A stretch of DNA of 64,000 nt, from assembly GCA_013407085.1 (NCBI GenBank), contig JACCGJ010010187.1:1-64000 (forward strand), in the 5' to 3' direction. The notes beneath the pieces are model-generated. The model saw only the letters and a program-made list of their open reading frames with translations, did no database searches and had not been told where the DNA came from. How positions within the stretch are numbered: position 1 is the stretch's first letter; every line of letters begins with the position of its first letter. A program made the translations under genes and the position numbers. Source of the DNA: Atriophallophorus winterbourni. Lineage: Eukaryota > Platyhelminthes > Trematoda > Plagiorchiida > Microphallidae. Positions 44,710 through 54,184 of the stretch are shown piece after piece.

Positions 44710-47628
44710 TTGAAATCATTGAGTGTTCTTACCACTATTGTGGAAAGATTTGTTGAAACTCTTCGGTTATTATCCACCATGAATTTGAACATAGAGCTCA
44801 TAATCTGTTTATATTCCGTATATAGCCAGATTTATACGACGACGACGCCTGAAAAAGACGCTTTTTATTACAACCTCGCAACAGTCCTGAAAAACGTGCC
44901 ACAAAGAAACTGTGTAGTGGTATTGGGTGATTTCAATGCTAGAGTTGGTGCGGATTACGAATCTTGGCAAAACTGTCTCGGGAAATTCGGTGTAGGTAAA
45001 ACTAATGAAAATGGACTACGCCTTTTAGAATTATGCACACAGTTCAGTCTCTGTGTTAGTAACACTTTCTTTCAAACAAAACCACAGCATAAGGTCTCTT
45101 GGAAACATCCTCGCTCTAAGCACTGGCACCAGCTTGATCTTATTCTTGTTAGGCGCACTAATATAGGAAGCGTACTTCTCACCAGATCATATCAAAGCGC
45201 AGACTGTGACACTGATCATTCACTGGTTTGTGCAAAACTGAAGCTTTCCGACACGAGATTTCACCGCACCAAATTGTCTGGTAAGCCTAGGATTGACGTC
45301 ACCCGCATGTGCGAACCTAATCTAGCTGCGCGATTTGCAAAAGCCTTCACAGCCGAGTTCAGCAAGACAACCCCACTTGAATCGGCTTCAGAAAACTGGG
45401 AATCGATTAAAAACTGCATATGCCGAGTCGCACTTTCCACTTTCGGTCCGAAGAAAGCTCGAACGAGCGACTGGTTCGAAGCAAAAGCTTCTGAGATGAC
45501 TGCTGTGTTGGATGAGAAACGGTCAGCATTCTTGAGGTTCAAAGGTATGCCAACAGATGAAAACTTACGACTTTTAAGAGCAGCCAGAAATAAGGTCCAA
45601 CAGACTGCAAGGCGATGTGCAAATGACTACTGGACAGAAATTAGCCTTAGTATCCAAAAAGCTGCGGATACTGGAAATTTTCACGGCATGTATGATGGGA
45701 TCAAGAGAGCCATTGGTCCAAACAAACTTAAAACGGCTCCCATTAAGTCTGTATCTGGTGACCCGATTGTGGACAAAACTCAGCAGATGGAAAGATGGGT
45801 AGAGCACTTCTCCTCTCTCTACTCTAGGGACAGTACGGTTTTACCACATGTATTTGAAAATGTCGAGCGGTTGCCGACTATTGAATATCTAGATACTCCC
45901 CCTACTCTTGATGAGCTCAATAGAGCAATCGACCGCTTAGCGAATGGGAAGGCCCCTGGTGACGACGGAATTCCACCTGAGCTCATCAAATGCGGTAGAG
46001 CAGCATTATTACAACCGCTTCACCATTTGCTTCTTCAGTGCTGGCAGGAGGGGGGTGTCCCACAAGAGATGCGAGACACAAAGATCATCACGCTATTCAA
46101 GAATAAAGGAGATAGAGGCGACTGCAACAATTACAGAGGAATCTCCCTTCTGAATGTTGTAGGCAAATTGTTTGCTAAAGTCTTACAGATCCGGCTGCAA
46201 GTTTTAGCTGATAGAATTTACTCCGAATCTCAATGTGGCTTTCGCAAGGGAAGATCGACCGTTGACATGATCTTCTCCCTAAGACAACTTCAAGAAAAGT
46301 GTCGGGAACAGCGTATGCCATTATACGCTGTTTTTATTGATTTAACGAAGGCATTCGACTACGTCAGCAGGGAGGGTCTTTTCAAAATGCTTGATTTGAT
46401 AGGCTGCCCCCCAAGACTGCTAAAGCTCGTTATTTCGTTCCACTCAGGCATGAAGGGCTCAGTCCATTTTAACGGTTTCAGCTCAGAAGCCTTTGAAATT
46501 CGCCGAGGCGTCAAACAAGGGTGTGTTCTTGCTCCCACGCTGTTCGGCATTTTCTTTGCTCTGCTTCTGAAGCACGCTTTCAGGACGAGAACAGAAGGCA
46601 TTTACATACGCACGCGAAGTGATGGTAAGCTTTTCAACCTGAACCGGTTGAGAGCACAAACCAAAGTACGGGATGTGATAATCCGTGACCTGTTGTTTGC
46701 CGACGATGCAGCCTTTATTGCTCACTCCCAAGAGCACCTTCAGTCTCTAATGGACTGTTTTTCGTCGGCATGCAAAGACTTTGGTCTAACAATCAGCATG
46801 AGCAAGACCAAAGTCCTTGGTCAAGGGACTGTATCGCCTCCCATCATAACTGTTGGAAACTGTCAGCTTGAATCAGTACATCAGTTCACATACCTTGGTT
46901 CAACCATTGCGGATAACCTCTCGCTAGACACGGAGATTGATAAGCGGATTGGCAGAGCAGCTGTCATTCTGTCCCGATTGAACTCTCGTGTTTGGGGTAA
47001 CCGCAAGCTGACTGTAAAGACGAAAATGATGGTGTACAGCGCGTGCGTACTAAACGCTTTACTGTACGGCAGTGAAACCTGGACCACCCACGCAAGACAC
47101 GAACGGAAGCTGAATGCTTTCCATCTACGAAGCATCCGTCGTATCTTGAACATATCGTGGATGGACAGAGTGACTAATGCTGAAGTGCTTTCAAAAGCTG
47201 GTCTACAGAGCATGTTCACTCTATTACGTCAGCGCCGCCTGCGGTGGCTTGGTCATGTCTATAGAATGGAAAATGGTCGTATTCCGAAAGATCTACTCTA
47301 TGGTGAGTTGCAACTAGGAAGTCGACCATTGGGCAGACCGCACTTGCGGTACAAAGACGTTTGCAAAAGAGATATGAAAGCTCTTGGCATTGACCCGGCG
47401 AGTTGGGAAGAACTTGCTCTTGACCGCTCACATTGGAGGCACTGTGTAAAGCGTCGTCTGCATGCTGGGGAGGAGCAGATACAGCTCTTGGCGGCTGAAC
47501 GCAGATCACGCCGCCGACGTGCAACTGACGCAATACAAACGAGTTCTGAATATCGTTGCCAGCGCTGCGGGAGAGATTGTTCCTCCCGACTCGTACTGTT
47601 TAGTCGCTCAAAAAGCTGCAAAACCTGA
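44710..47628 (+). CDS. LINE endonuclease/reverse transcriptase ORF, uninterrupted, 5'-truncated
   Basis: A single frame of 972 codons; the first ATG is at 44779. It encodes the second half of an APE endonuclease (GDFNARVG at about 73-80, HPRSKHWHQLDLI near 133, DTDHSLV near 168), then RT: KAPGDDGIPPELI (414), NNYRGISLLN, motif A FIDLTKAFDYV (542), motif B GVKQGCVLAPTLF (600), motif C FADDAAF (663), FTYLGSTI, then LRWLGHVYRMENGRIPKDLL (near 845) and a terminal Cys finger CQRCGRDC...SKSC (950-970). The first 120 or so endonuclease residues are missing, so the copy is truncated although no stop occurs. In the finger, Arg966 stands where other copies have His. It makes a protein for target-primed retrotransposition in a complete element. 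Clade unresolved; an RTE/Nimb-type LINE is likely. Confidence 0.9.
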   Translation: MKSLSVLTTIVERFVETLRLLSTMNLNIELIICLYSVYSQIYTTTTPEKDAFYYNLATVLKNVPQRNCVVVLGDFNARVGADYESWQNCLGKFGVGKTNENGLRLLELCTQFSLCVSNTFFQTKPQHKVSWKHPRSKHWHQLDLILVRRTNIGSVLLTRSYQSADCDTDHSLVCAKLKLSDTRFHRTKLSGKPRIDVTRMCEPNLAARFAKAFTAEFSKTTPLESASENWESIKNCICRVALSTFGPKKARTSDWFEAKASEMTAVLDEKRSAFLRFKGMPTDENLRLLRAARNKVQQTARRCANDYWTEISLSIQKAADTGNFHGMYDGIKRAIGPNKLKTAPIKSVSGDPIVDKTQQMERWVEHFSSLYSRDSTVLPHVFENVERLPTIEYLDTPPTLDELNRAIDRLANGKAPGDDGIPPELIKCGRAALLQPLHHLLLQCWQEGGVPQEMRDTKIITLFKNKGDRGDCNNYRGISLLNVVGKLFAKVLQIRLQVLADRIYSESQCGFRKGRSTVDMIFSLRQLQEKCREQRMPLYAVFIDLTKAFDYVSREGLFKMLDLIGCPPRLLKLVISFHSGMKGSVHFNGFSSEAFEIRRGVKQGCVLAPTLFGIFFALLLKHAFRTRTEGIYIRTRSDGKLFNLNRLRAQTKVRDVIIRDLLFADDAAFIAHSQEHLQSLMDCFSSACKDFGLTISMSKTKVLGQGTVSPPIITVGNCQLESVHQFTYLGSTIADNLSLDTEIDKRIGRAAVILSRLNSRVWGNRKLTVKTKMMVYSACVLNALLYGSETWTTHARHERKLNAFHLRSIRRILNISWMDRVTNAEVLSKAGLQSMFTLLRQRRLRWLGHVYRMENGRIPKDLLYGELQLGSRPLGRPHLRYKDVCKRDMKALGIDPASWEELALDRSHWRHCVKRRLHAGEEQIQLLAAERRSRRRRATDAIQTSSEYRCQRCGRDCSSRLVLFSRSKSCKT

Positions 47629-47695
47629 ACATTCACGCGTTTGTAATGTACATCCATGGTCGACATCGACCGAAAGAGGCCAACAGCCAGATTTA
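44710..47695 (+). mobile_element. youngest LINE copy, 5'-truncated
   Basis: The ORF above plus a 3' end of about 65 bp (gtcgacatcgaccgaaagag, then gccaacagccag) shared with the copies at 14.1 and 43.0 kb. The 5' junction is within about 70 bp of 44710; target-site duplications were not resolved. It lies in what may be the first intron of the cadherin gene, opposite in strand. Confidence 0.8.
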
Positions 47696-47699
47696 GGGT

Positions 47700-48180
47700 G
47701 GTTATCACACTCAGAGCTCCACAAACTATCATAAATGAAGAGAGTTCAAATTGTTTTCGTATCTTGGGTGGTGCACGTTTTGGAGCCATACAATAACTTA
47801 CTTCGAGTAAATCAATGCACATGTGCAGTATTCCATAAATGCTTTGCCGATCACAAGTTTGCTCACAATCACTGGTGCTAGATTATCGCAATAGTTGAAA
47901 CGGGCGATCTGAGTAAATGCAGTGGCTAATTTTCAAACTATTAAAGTTTGAGAATAGTCACTATATCAAGTACTATAAAACATCACGCGTATAACGAGCA
48001 CTCCGATATTGATTGAATTGTTTTGAGTCCGTAATGATGGCAGCATCTGCGGTCAACAACGTTTCATCTATCAGCACTTCTCGTAAATTGGTTTGTACAT
48101 TCAAGCGAGTGAGTTTATATGGTTTAACATCACTTTCAAAATCGAACTTTCGATGTGTATGTTGTCATGAGAACCGGAGA
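47700..48180. other. nothing recognised
   Basis: No gene or clear repeat. Confidence 0.4.
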
Positions 48181-48185
48181 ACATT

Positions 48186-48410
48186 CACATAGTTAGCTTA
48201 TGTAGCAATATCTGAGAAGTTCAGCAACCATTTTTAAAATGCAATCAGAAACGAAATTCCTTCTAAATATATTCCATTTTCTTTTCAATGTGGAAGCCGC
48301 CTAGAGAATTCGTGAAAATTTTAATAACTAGCTTATGTAGCCATATCTGCGAAATTCAGCAACCCTTTTTAAATTGAATTCATAAGGAGATTCCTCTAAT
48401 ATATTGTGGT
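48186..48410. repeat. diverged tandem duplication, about 140-bp spacing
   Basis: 48190-48270 and 48330-48405 share tagcttatgtagc-atatctg, gaa-ttcagcaacc and ttcctctaa-atat blocks in the same order. Confidence 0.6.
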
Positions 48411-48419
48411 ACTCACATC

Positions 48420-50245
48420 CCCATCACTTAATTTATCCCAGTTTCAGTTATTGCTCGAACAGAGAAAAAAGGGCTCGATCCACAATCTGGCTACTGAACG
48501 GGACTTACTGAAAAATTTAGTAAACATGCATACGATAAAGTTATACGTGCCATGAAATCTTATATTATCTGCGGCCATTTGCACATAAATGATGATGTTC
48601 GTCTAGTATTATGCTGCATTATGAATAATTGTTGATGAACATTTGAACGTTAGAAAAATTGAGCATTTCTGTTGAATGACAGCCATCAGGAAGAAGGCTT
48701 TGGCATGTTTGCGAGATTTTTGGACCATGAATGGTAAATGTTACGCGGCGAACGCAATCCGTCAAGAGATTTCGTGATTGTTGAAACAATGTCTGGAATC
48801 AGAATCCCGAATCAAACACTAGGAGAGGCATTAAGAATGACGTCTTGGGATTTGTGGTGAAACGTTATCTGATAAAGCTTGTGATTTCAACACGCGTAAA
48901 ATTGATCGGAGTAATATTCTGCAATGTGCAGTGCATCCCAGGTGAGAGGGTGATTTCACCGAGGACAGAATTTCGAATGAACATGCATACAGCTATTAGC
49001 CTGGAGTGGTGATTACTGGGACTTTTCGCAAATTAGCGAAACGGCTTGTACTCTCTCTATATGCACCAGATTTTACAACAAGGTGGTTCGTAATTGCAAG
49101 TCAATATAAACATATTATTGCATCATGAATCAACTATTGTAATCCGCGTTGTTATGAATCAATTAATTGCTACTTTTATGTTTAACATTTTAAATAGTCA
49201 TCCGATAAAACCTAATTTTCAGACCAAACATTTACCACGAAAACCAGTTTTCTGACATTACATCTGCATGAATCTGATTACCAAAGCGTTCGATATTTTT
49301 AATACGCTATGTATCTCATTTAGTCACTTAATTAGCAAAGGCAAGAAATAAAATGTGGAATAATAAATAGCAAGTCTTTTTTACTATCAGCGGTAGATTG
49401 ATCGATGCAAAACACTGATAGGACATGCATTTCTCCTAATGCAATTACGACAATCTATCTGAATCGGTATTTACCATGCTTATCTTCACATGGGTAGTGT
49501 ATCTTTTAACCCAGTGAACTATAGCGAGTAAAGTTATTTCAAATCTTTCAAAAAAAAACGATTTGGGTAGATGAGCAAAACGTGCGAACGTTTTTAAATG
49601 TTAATTACATGGATAATTTCCACACAGATTTTATTGTCAATCTGCAAGGGATGTTAAAAACGCGATCAATTCAAGAAACAACGCAAGAAAGTATTCCAAT
49701 ATAATATAGTTCAGGACTCATCTCAAACATAGAACACCAAGTTCTCTATCGCAAGGAGAGTAATTGACGCATACACAAATATTCTCATCCTAATAATAGT
49801 CGAAAGATACTTCGTGATGGTGAACTGAGACGGTTATATGCGCAAGGCCGAACAAGTTCTATAACACACCGCTACATATCGGGGGATCGAAGAAGATCAA
49901 CTCAAGCTTTTAGAGTATACAATTAATGCTAAGTTAATGGGACAGCTGAGGACAGTCGAACAATTCAAAATGAGATGGAGAAAACTGAACGATAATAAAC
50001 CCAGCAACGTCAGTTCCTGACGCCATCACATATATGAAACTAACGAGCATGTAACCCCGCAAAAACGCTGAAATCATGGGACTCCGAAACTCAACGCCAT
50101 TCAGTTTCCGGCGCTGATAGCAAAGCATATATAGCTATTGAGAAGAATACAAGTGGACAAACTTCGAAAACTTCGAACAATCGATCAGCCACACAGTTAC
50201 ACAACTTAAGGGTAATTTGCACGAATGCTTCAATACTCGGAAGCA
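48420..50245. other. nothing recognised
   Basis: Near 48415-48470 a fragment of the hammerhead-type repeat flank (actcacatccccatcactta) is present. The rest is unassigned. Confidence 0.4.
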
Positions 50246-50249
50246 ACGA

Positions 50250-50508
50250 CCTTGTTTGATATGCTTGATGAATATAAATCAATTACACCCACTTCTTGAA
50301 TCGACAAACTATAAATCGTGATTCGCCACACTAAAACAAACCACGATTGTTTAAAGCAACCGTAAACAATGAGTTTAAGGCCTTGTTTGATCTATGCAAA
50401 ATGATGAATATAAATCACGGTTACACCCACTTCTTGAATCGACAAACTATAAATCGTGATTCGCCACACTAAAACAAACCACGATTGTTTAAAGCAACCG
50501 TAAACAAT
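50250..50508. repeat. recent tandem duplication, 131-138 bp
   Basis: Copy 1 50250-50372 and copy 2 50381-50510. About 90 bases from ttacacccacttcttgaatc to gcaaccgtaaacaatga are identical, so the duplication is young; a 7-bp indel lies near the start. Confidence 0.85.
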
Positions 50509-50634
50509 GAAAGGACTTGGAAGATATAATACTAAACGCATACATGCTAGGAGGTAGCTCTGAAACACCATGCCGCGTCTAACCCGATATTACATGGTGC
50601 GAGAGACACGGCAAAAGCACCGAACATGAAAACC

Positions 50635-51022
50635 TTTCCTCCCGTATTCTCTTTTTGCTCAAGGTTCCGGAAATCATAGGTGATTCTTTCATTCACAAAT
50701 GCGCCAGCTACTATCGTGGAGCTTTCTGGCCGAAATTATGAACATTTCCGAGGAAGATACGGTCGATATTTTCCGTCTACCAGGATCTCCGAAGTTCAAT
50801 CGGACTGGTCCAAATCCACTGAAAATGATCCTTTTAGACAGCGCCCTTGCCGATAGACAAAGATGCAAATGGAAAGCCTTGAAACATAAGTTACCGAAAG
50901 GAGTTATCTTATCTAATCCCAGCGTCAAAGTACGAGACAACGCAAATCCCGTTAGATCCTATTCGATCAAGATCCGAATCGAGCATTTGATACAATTTCC
51001 GATTCTGTCACTGAAGCAATAA
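50635..51022 (+). pseudogene. CR1-like ORF1 C-terminal part
   Basis: Shows the same order as the other two ORF1 copies: S-R-I-L-F-L-L-K-V-P, a frame change, DTVDIFRLPGSPKF and GPNPLKMILLDSALADRQRC, then a basic end. The finger region is absent. Confidence 0.6.
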
Positions 51023-51090
51023 CAACAAGAAAAAATCTACCCACCCCTCCGTTTGATGCTAGTGACTACCAGAGCTCAAACTCAAAAAAC

Positions 51091-51672
51091 TTGTTAGGTC
51101 CAAACCCGTCATTACTCACGAAAAATACGATTAAGTACGTCTATACAAACGCAAGCAGCCTTATCAACAAATTAATCGAGCTGTCCGAGATTTGTAATGA
51201 AACGGCGCCGGACATAATTGCCATAACAGAAACGTGGTTTCATACCTCATTGTATGAAAGTGAACTCTCTTTGCCCAGCATGTCTCTCTTCCGGCGTGAC
51301 CGTTTAGGTGATGGCGGAGGAGCAGCACTCTACTTCATACAATCGTTTATCTCTAGAGTTATGAACGACCAGACCCTTGATATACCCTACACACTTTGGT
51401 ACTCTCGGGTTCTTACTTCAGGAGACCATTGCATTATTGGCGTGATCTATAGTTCTCCAGCAGCAACTCTCGACCTAAACAATAAACTGATTAGTGCTTT
51501 GCGCTATGTAACAACACGGTACAATACTCAAATATTGATGATGGGGAATTTTAAGTTTCCCCGGCACTATAGCCGGGATGATCATCCATCAGGGACACCT
51601 GAATATGAACATCGAGTCGTCTTTGATTACACCCCCCTTTATAACCATGTTTTTGGACTTACTCGTATGTAG
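51091..51672 (+). pseudogene. CR1-like ORF2 endonuclease domain, open for 193 codons
   Basis: KYVYTNASSLINKLIELSEI (N-terminal Asn), DIIAITETWFHTS (catalytic Glu), SLFRRDRLGDGGGAALYF, CIIGVIYSSPA and QILMMGNFKFP, where the usual GDFN reads GNFK, so two metal-site positions are changed. It ends at TAG 51670; the frame beyond (KSNLDLILTSDP) continues the domain. Confidence 0.7.
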
Positions 51673-52134
51673 GGATCAGACCGGAAGTCTAACTTGGATT
51701 TAATACTTACATCAGATCCCACAGCTGTACAGAAAATTATAAACCGCCAATCGGATGAAGCGATCGTGCTGTCCTAGAATTCGAGTTCGTTTGTAGCACT
51801 AGGCGCAATCGTGACGGAACGAAATGCGTCAGAAGGGTGAACTACCGTGCTCTGTGTGCCGAGTTACAAAGCACCAGTTTCGTACAACTGGATTACTCCG
51901 ATCAGGATAGTTATTAGCGCTCTCTCATACGGCACCTGAAATCTATATTGGAGGAACATTCAATGTTCGTTTTGAAGAAAACTTCTCAACGTAATAAATT
52001 TATACTACTAAGCAGGACTAAAATGTGGATCAAACAAAGGGCAATAGCATGGAAGATTCACATGGATACCAACACAGCTGATTTTTGGGCACAATTTATA
52101 CGACTGCGAAACAACGTTATCAGCTTAATTCAAG

Positions 52135-52915
52135 ATGATGAACAAGCTTTCAATAGCAGTGGATTTCACAGATGAACCTGTTCCGAAGCACTTATATAGA
52201 CTCGTAAACGATAAAACGAATAATAAACCAGGAGACTTTGCCCCAAAAACTTGGTCCGGCTTCACTGAATCTATTAAACAGACCGCTGACCTGTTAGCAT
52301 ATTTTATGCCCGAGTTTTTGCGCCGAAATCCACAGAGCTTGATGATGAACCAATCATTCGATTTAACCGACCGACCTTGAGTGAAGTATTGATTCCTTCG
52401 ATGACGGTAGCGCAATACAAACGAAAATTGAACGTAAAGAAATCTCCAGGACCAGACAAGATAACTCCAAAGCTACTCAAACCCTGCCATGCGCAACTCT
52501 CTGAACCTCTATTTTGCATGTTTAATAATTTGCTCCAAGCTGGTGTTGTGCCAAAAGACTGGAAACTGGGACAAATAACATTCATTTATAAAGGTGGTTG
52601 CCGTTCTGAAGTTGAAAAATTACAAACCGGTGACATTGCTTTGTTTGGTATCAAAAATATTTGAGCGAATAATAACCGCAGAAATAGTGCAACATATGGA
52701 AACGAACGAATTTTGACAGTTGCCCAACACGGATTTCTCAGAAACGATTTGAATAATTTGTACAACTGGTCATCCGTAAATAAACTGCCATTGAATATGC
52801 AAAAGTCCAAGATCATTCAGATCGGTCGTGACTTTGGCCTTTCCTATCCATACAAGCTCGGCGACAAAATTGAAATGAACTATACCTCATTTAAGAATCA
52901 GATTGTTTTATAGAT
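52135..52915 (+). pseudogene. CR1-like RT with internal in-frame deletion
   Basis: LNVKKSPGPDKITPKLLKPC and VVPKDWKLGQITFIYKGGC (52430-52600), then TVAQHGFLRN joins directly at about 52746 to DLNNLYNWSSVNKLPLNMQK. In relatives some 150 residues with motif A, PQGSVLGP and FADD lie between. No RT activity is possible. Confidence 0.75.
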
Positions 52916-52952
52916 TCTGCTGATAAATTTCTACAGAAAATAGAAGATTTGC

Positions 52953-53192
52953 TTTAACGTGACAGCGTTGCTCACGTCGATCGACGCAACTTTAGCCCCG
53001 TTGCTAGAAGAAGACGGAAATGAACATAATGGAAAGCGATTGACCAAAGATAACATACTCCAGTTATTAGAGCTAAACAAATGCCGATGCACTTTACATT
53101 AGAAGACTGCTCGCTCAAACAATTGAAAGGGATTCAAATAGAATCTGCAATCGCTGGATTGCTGGCATAATATGTAATGCAAGGACTTGAAA
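52953..53192 (+). mobile_element. Penelope-like element RT fragment
   Basis: Frame 1 from 52953: FNVTALLTSIDATLAPLLEE, GKRLTKDNILQLLEL; then a frame change to FTLEDCSLKQLKGIQIESAI, AGLLA-stop-YVMQGLER. This is the pattern of the Penelope-like RT region preceding the catalytic YVDD (usually ..LLELCL..YFTFEG..Y.Q..GTPMGSPISGLLAE..LQ.LE). Only about 80 residues remain. It starts directly after the CR1 fragment. Penelope-like elements are a known host of hammerhead ribozymes, which links to the ribozyme repeats in this window. Confidence 0.7.
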
Positions 53193-53194
53193 GA

Positions 53195-54035
53195 TAAAAC
53201 ATCTGCTTATAAAAAATGTTTTTTCAAGATGATTTCTATATTAGGCTTTAGATAAAAGTTGTACTTGTGTTAGAAGTATAGTTGGAATTTCGGTTGAAAT
53301 ATAGCTTGGGATATGGAAAAGTAAAGAATATGTCACGTTAACATAATTAAAATAATTATTCATGTGAAATATACATTGTATAATTACTTCCGGTGGCTTT
53401 ATAAATTATTTGATGCAACGCCGAAGCATTGCTCAATTTGTTACCTTATATCTGCGCAATCAATCTCGACATGTAAAATATCGGACACAGTTGAAACATA
53501 ATTATTGTTAGGAAAGGGCACGCAAAAAATTATCACAAAAGTCGGTGACCTTTTCGATATTTGGTGTTATTTCAACAAATAAATTGTTACTCATATCGAT
53601 TTATTGCAAACACTGACAAAAATCTCGACGATGGTCAATCATGCGCAATACTATGGACCACCGTATCTCGCATTTGATAAAGCTTGATTAAGAGGTTCGG
53701 TCATCTTTAAAATCAACGTTTCTTACTGCGCTTTCAAGCGTGATTATTTGTAGCAAAATCTCAATGTGTTAAACATAGTATTAAACGAAGTGAACCTGGT
53801 ATTATAACTTACTCGATAAACCAGATTACTGGGGAAGTAGAACGCATGAAACTTTAAAGTCGATATAAAACAGGTTATGTGACTATTAAGGAATATATCA
53901 TCGAGCTACAAATATTAATCCCGAACTCAGCTGTAAATTTTTCAATGAGCGAATGATTATCCACGTCCGCGTCTCCAAATGAATTTGATTTGACTTACAA
54001 TATTTTAACTAAAGCAAATCACTTTTTGCAAAATT
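53195..54035. other. nothing recognised
   Basis: AT-rich, no motif-bearing ORF. Confidence 0.4.
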
Positions 54036-54039
54036 AAAC

Positions 54040-54180
54040 CTGCATGCCACTGTTATATAGGGTTCTTAAAAAGAACCACGATGTCCAAATACAGAATCAC
54101 AAAGTGATTCCTAACCAAGCGCTCGAGGTGCTTATAAATGACCAATGTATTGTAGTGTAAGGGATGGGGATGTGCACACC
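54040..54180 (+). repeat. partial copy of the 241-bp unit
   Basis: ctgcatgccactgttatatagggtt, aatcacaaagtgattc and gctcgaggtgcttataaatgacca follow the order of the tandem unit; the ribozyme part has been lost, replaced by an inverted bit of its flank (gtaagggatggggatgtg). Confidence 0.65.
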
Positions 54181-54184
54181 AAAA

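Larger units (their letters stand above)
50560..52915 (+). mobile_element. CR1-like LINE with RT catalytic core deleted
   Basis: Plus strand: ORF1 end (SSRILFLLKVPEII, DTVDIFRLPGSPKFNRTG, 50635-51020), endonuclease (51118-51670), linker with stops (51670-52140), RT start (52135-52664) and a short RT end (52713-52913). The 3' end is missing: a Penelope-like fragment follows at once. The RT is missing motifs A, B and C in one in-frame deletion. Confidence 0.8.

Noticed and set aside
47216..47822. Minus ORFs of 105 and 174 codons
   Set aside because: Antisense shadows of the intact LINE ORF and its 3' end.
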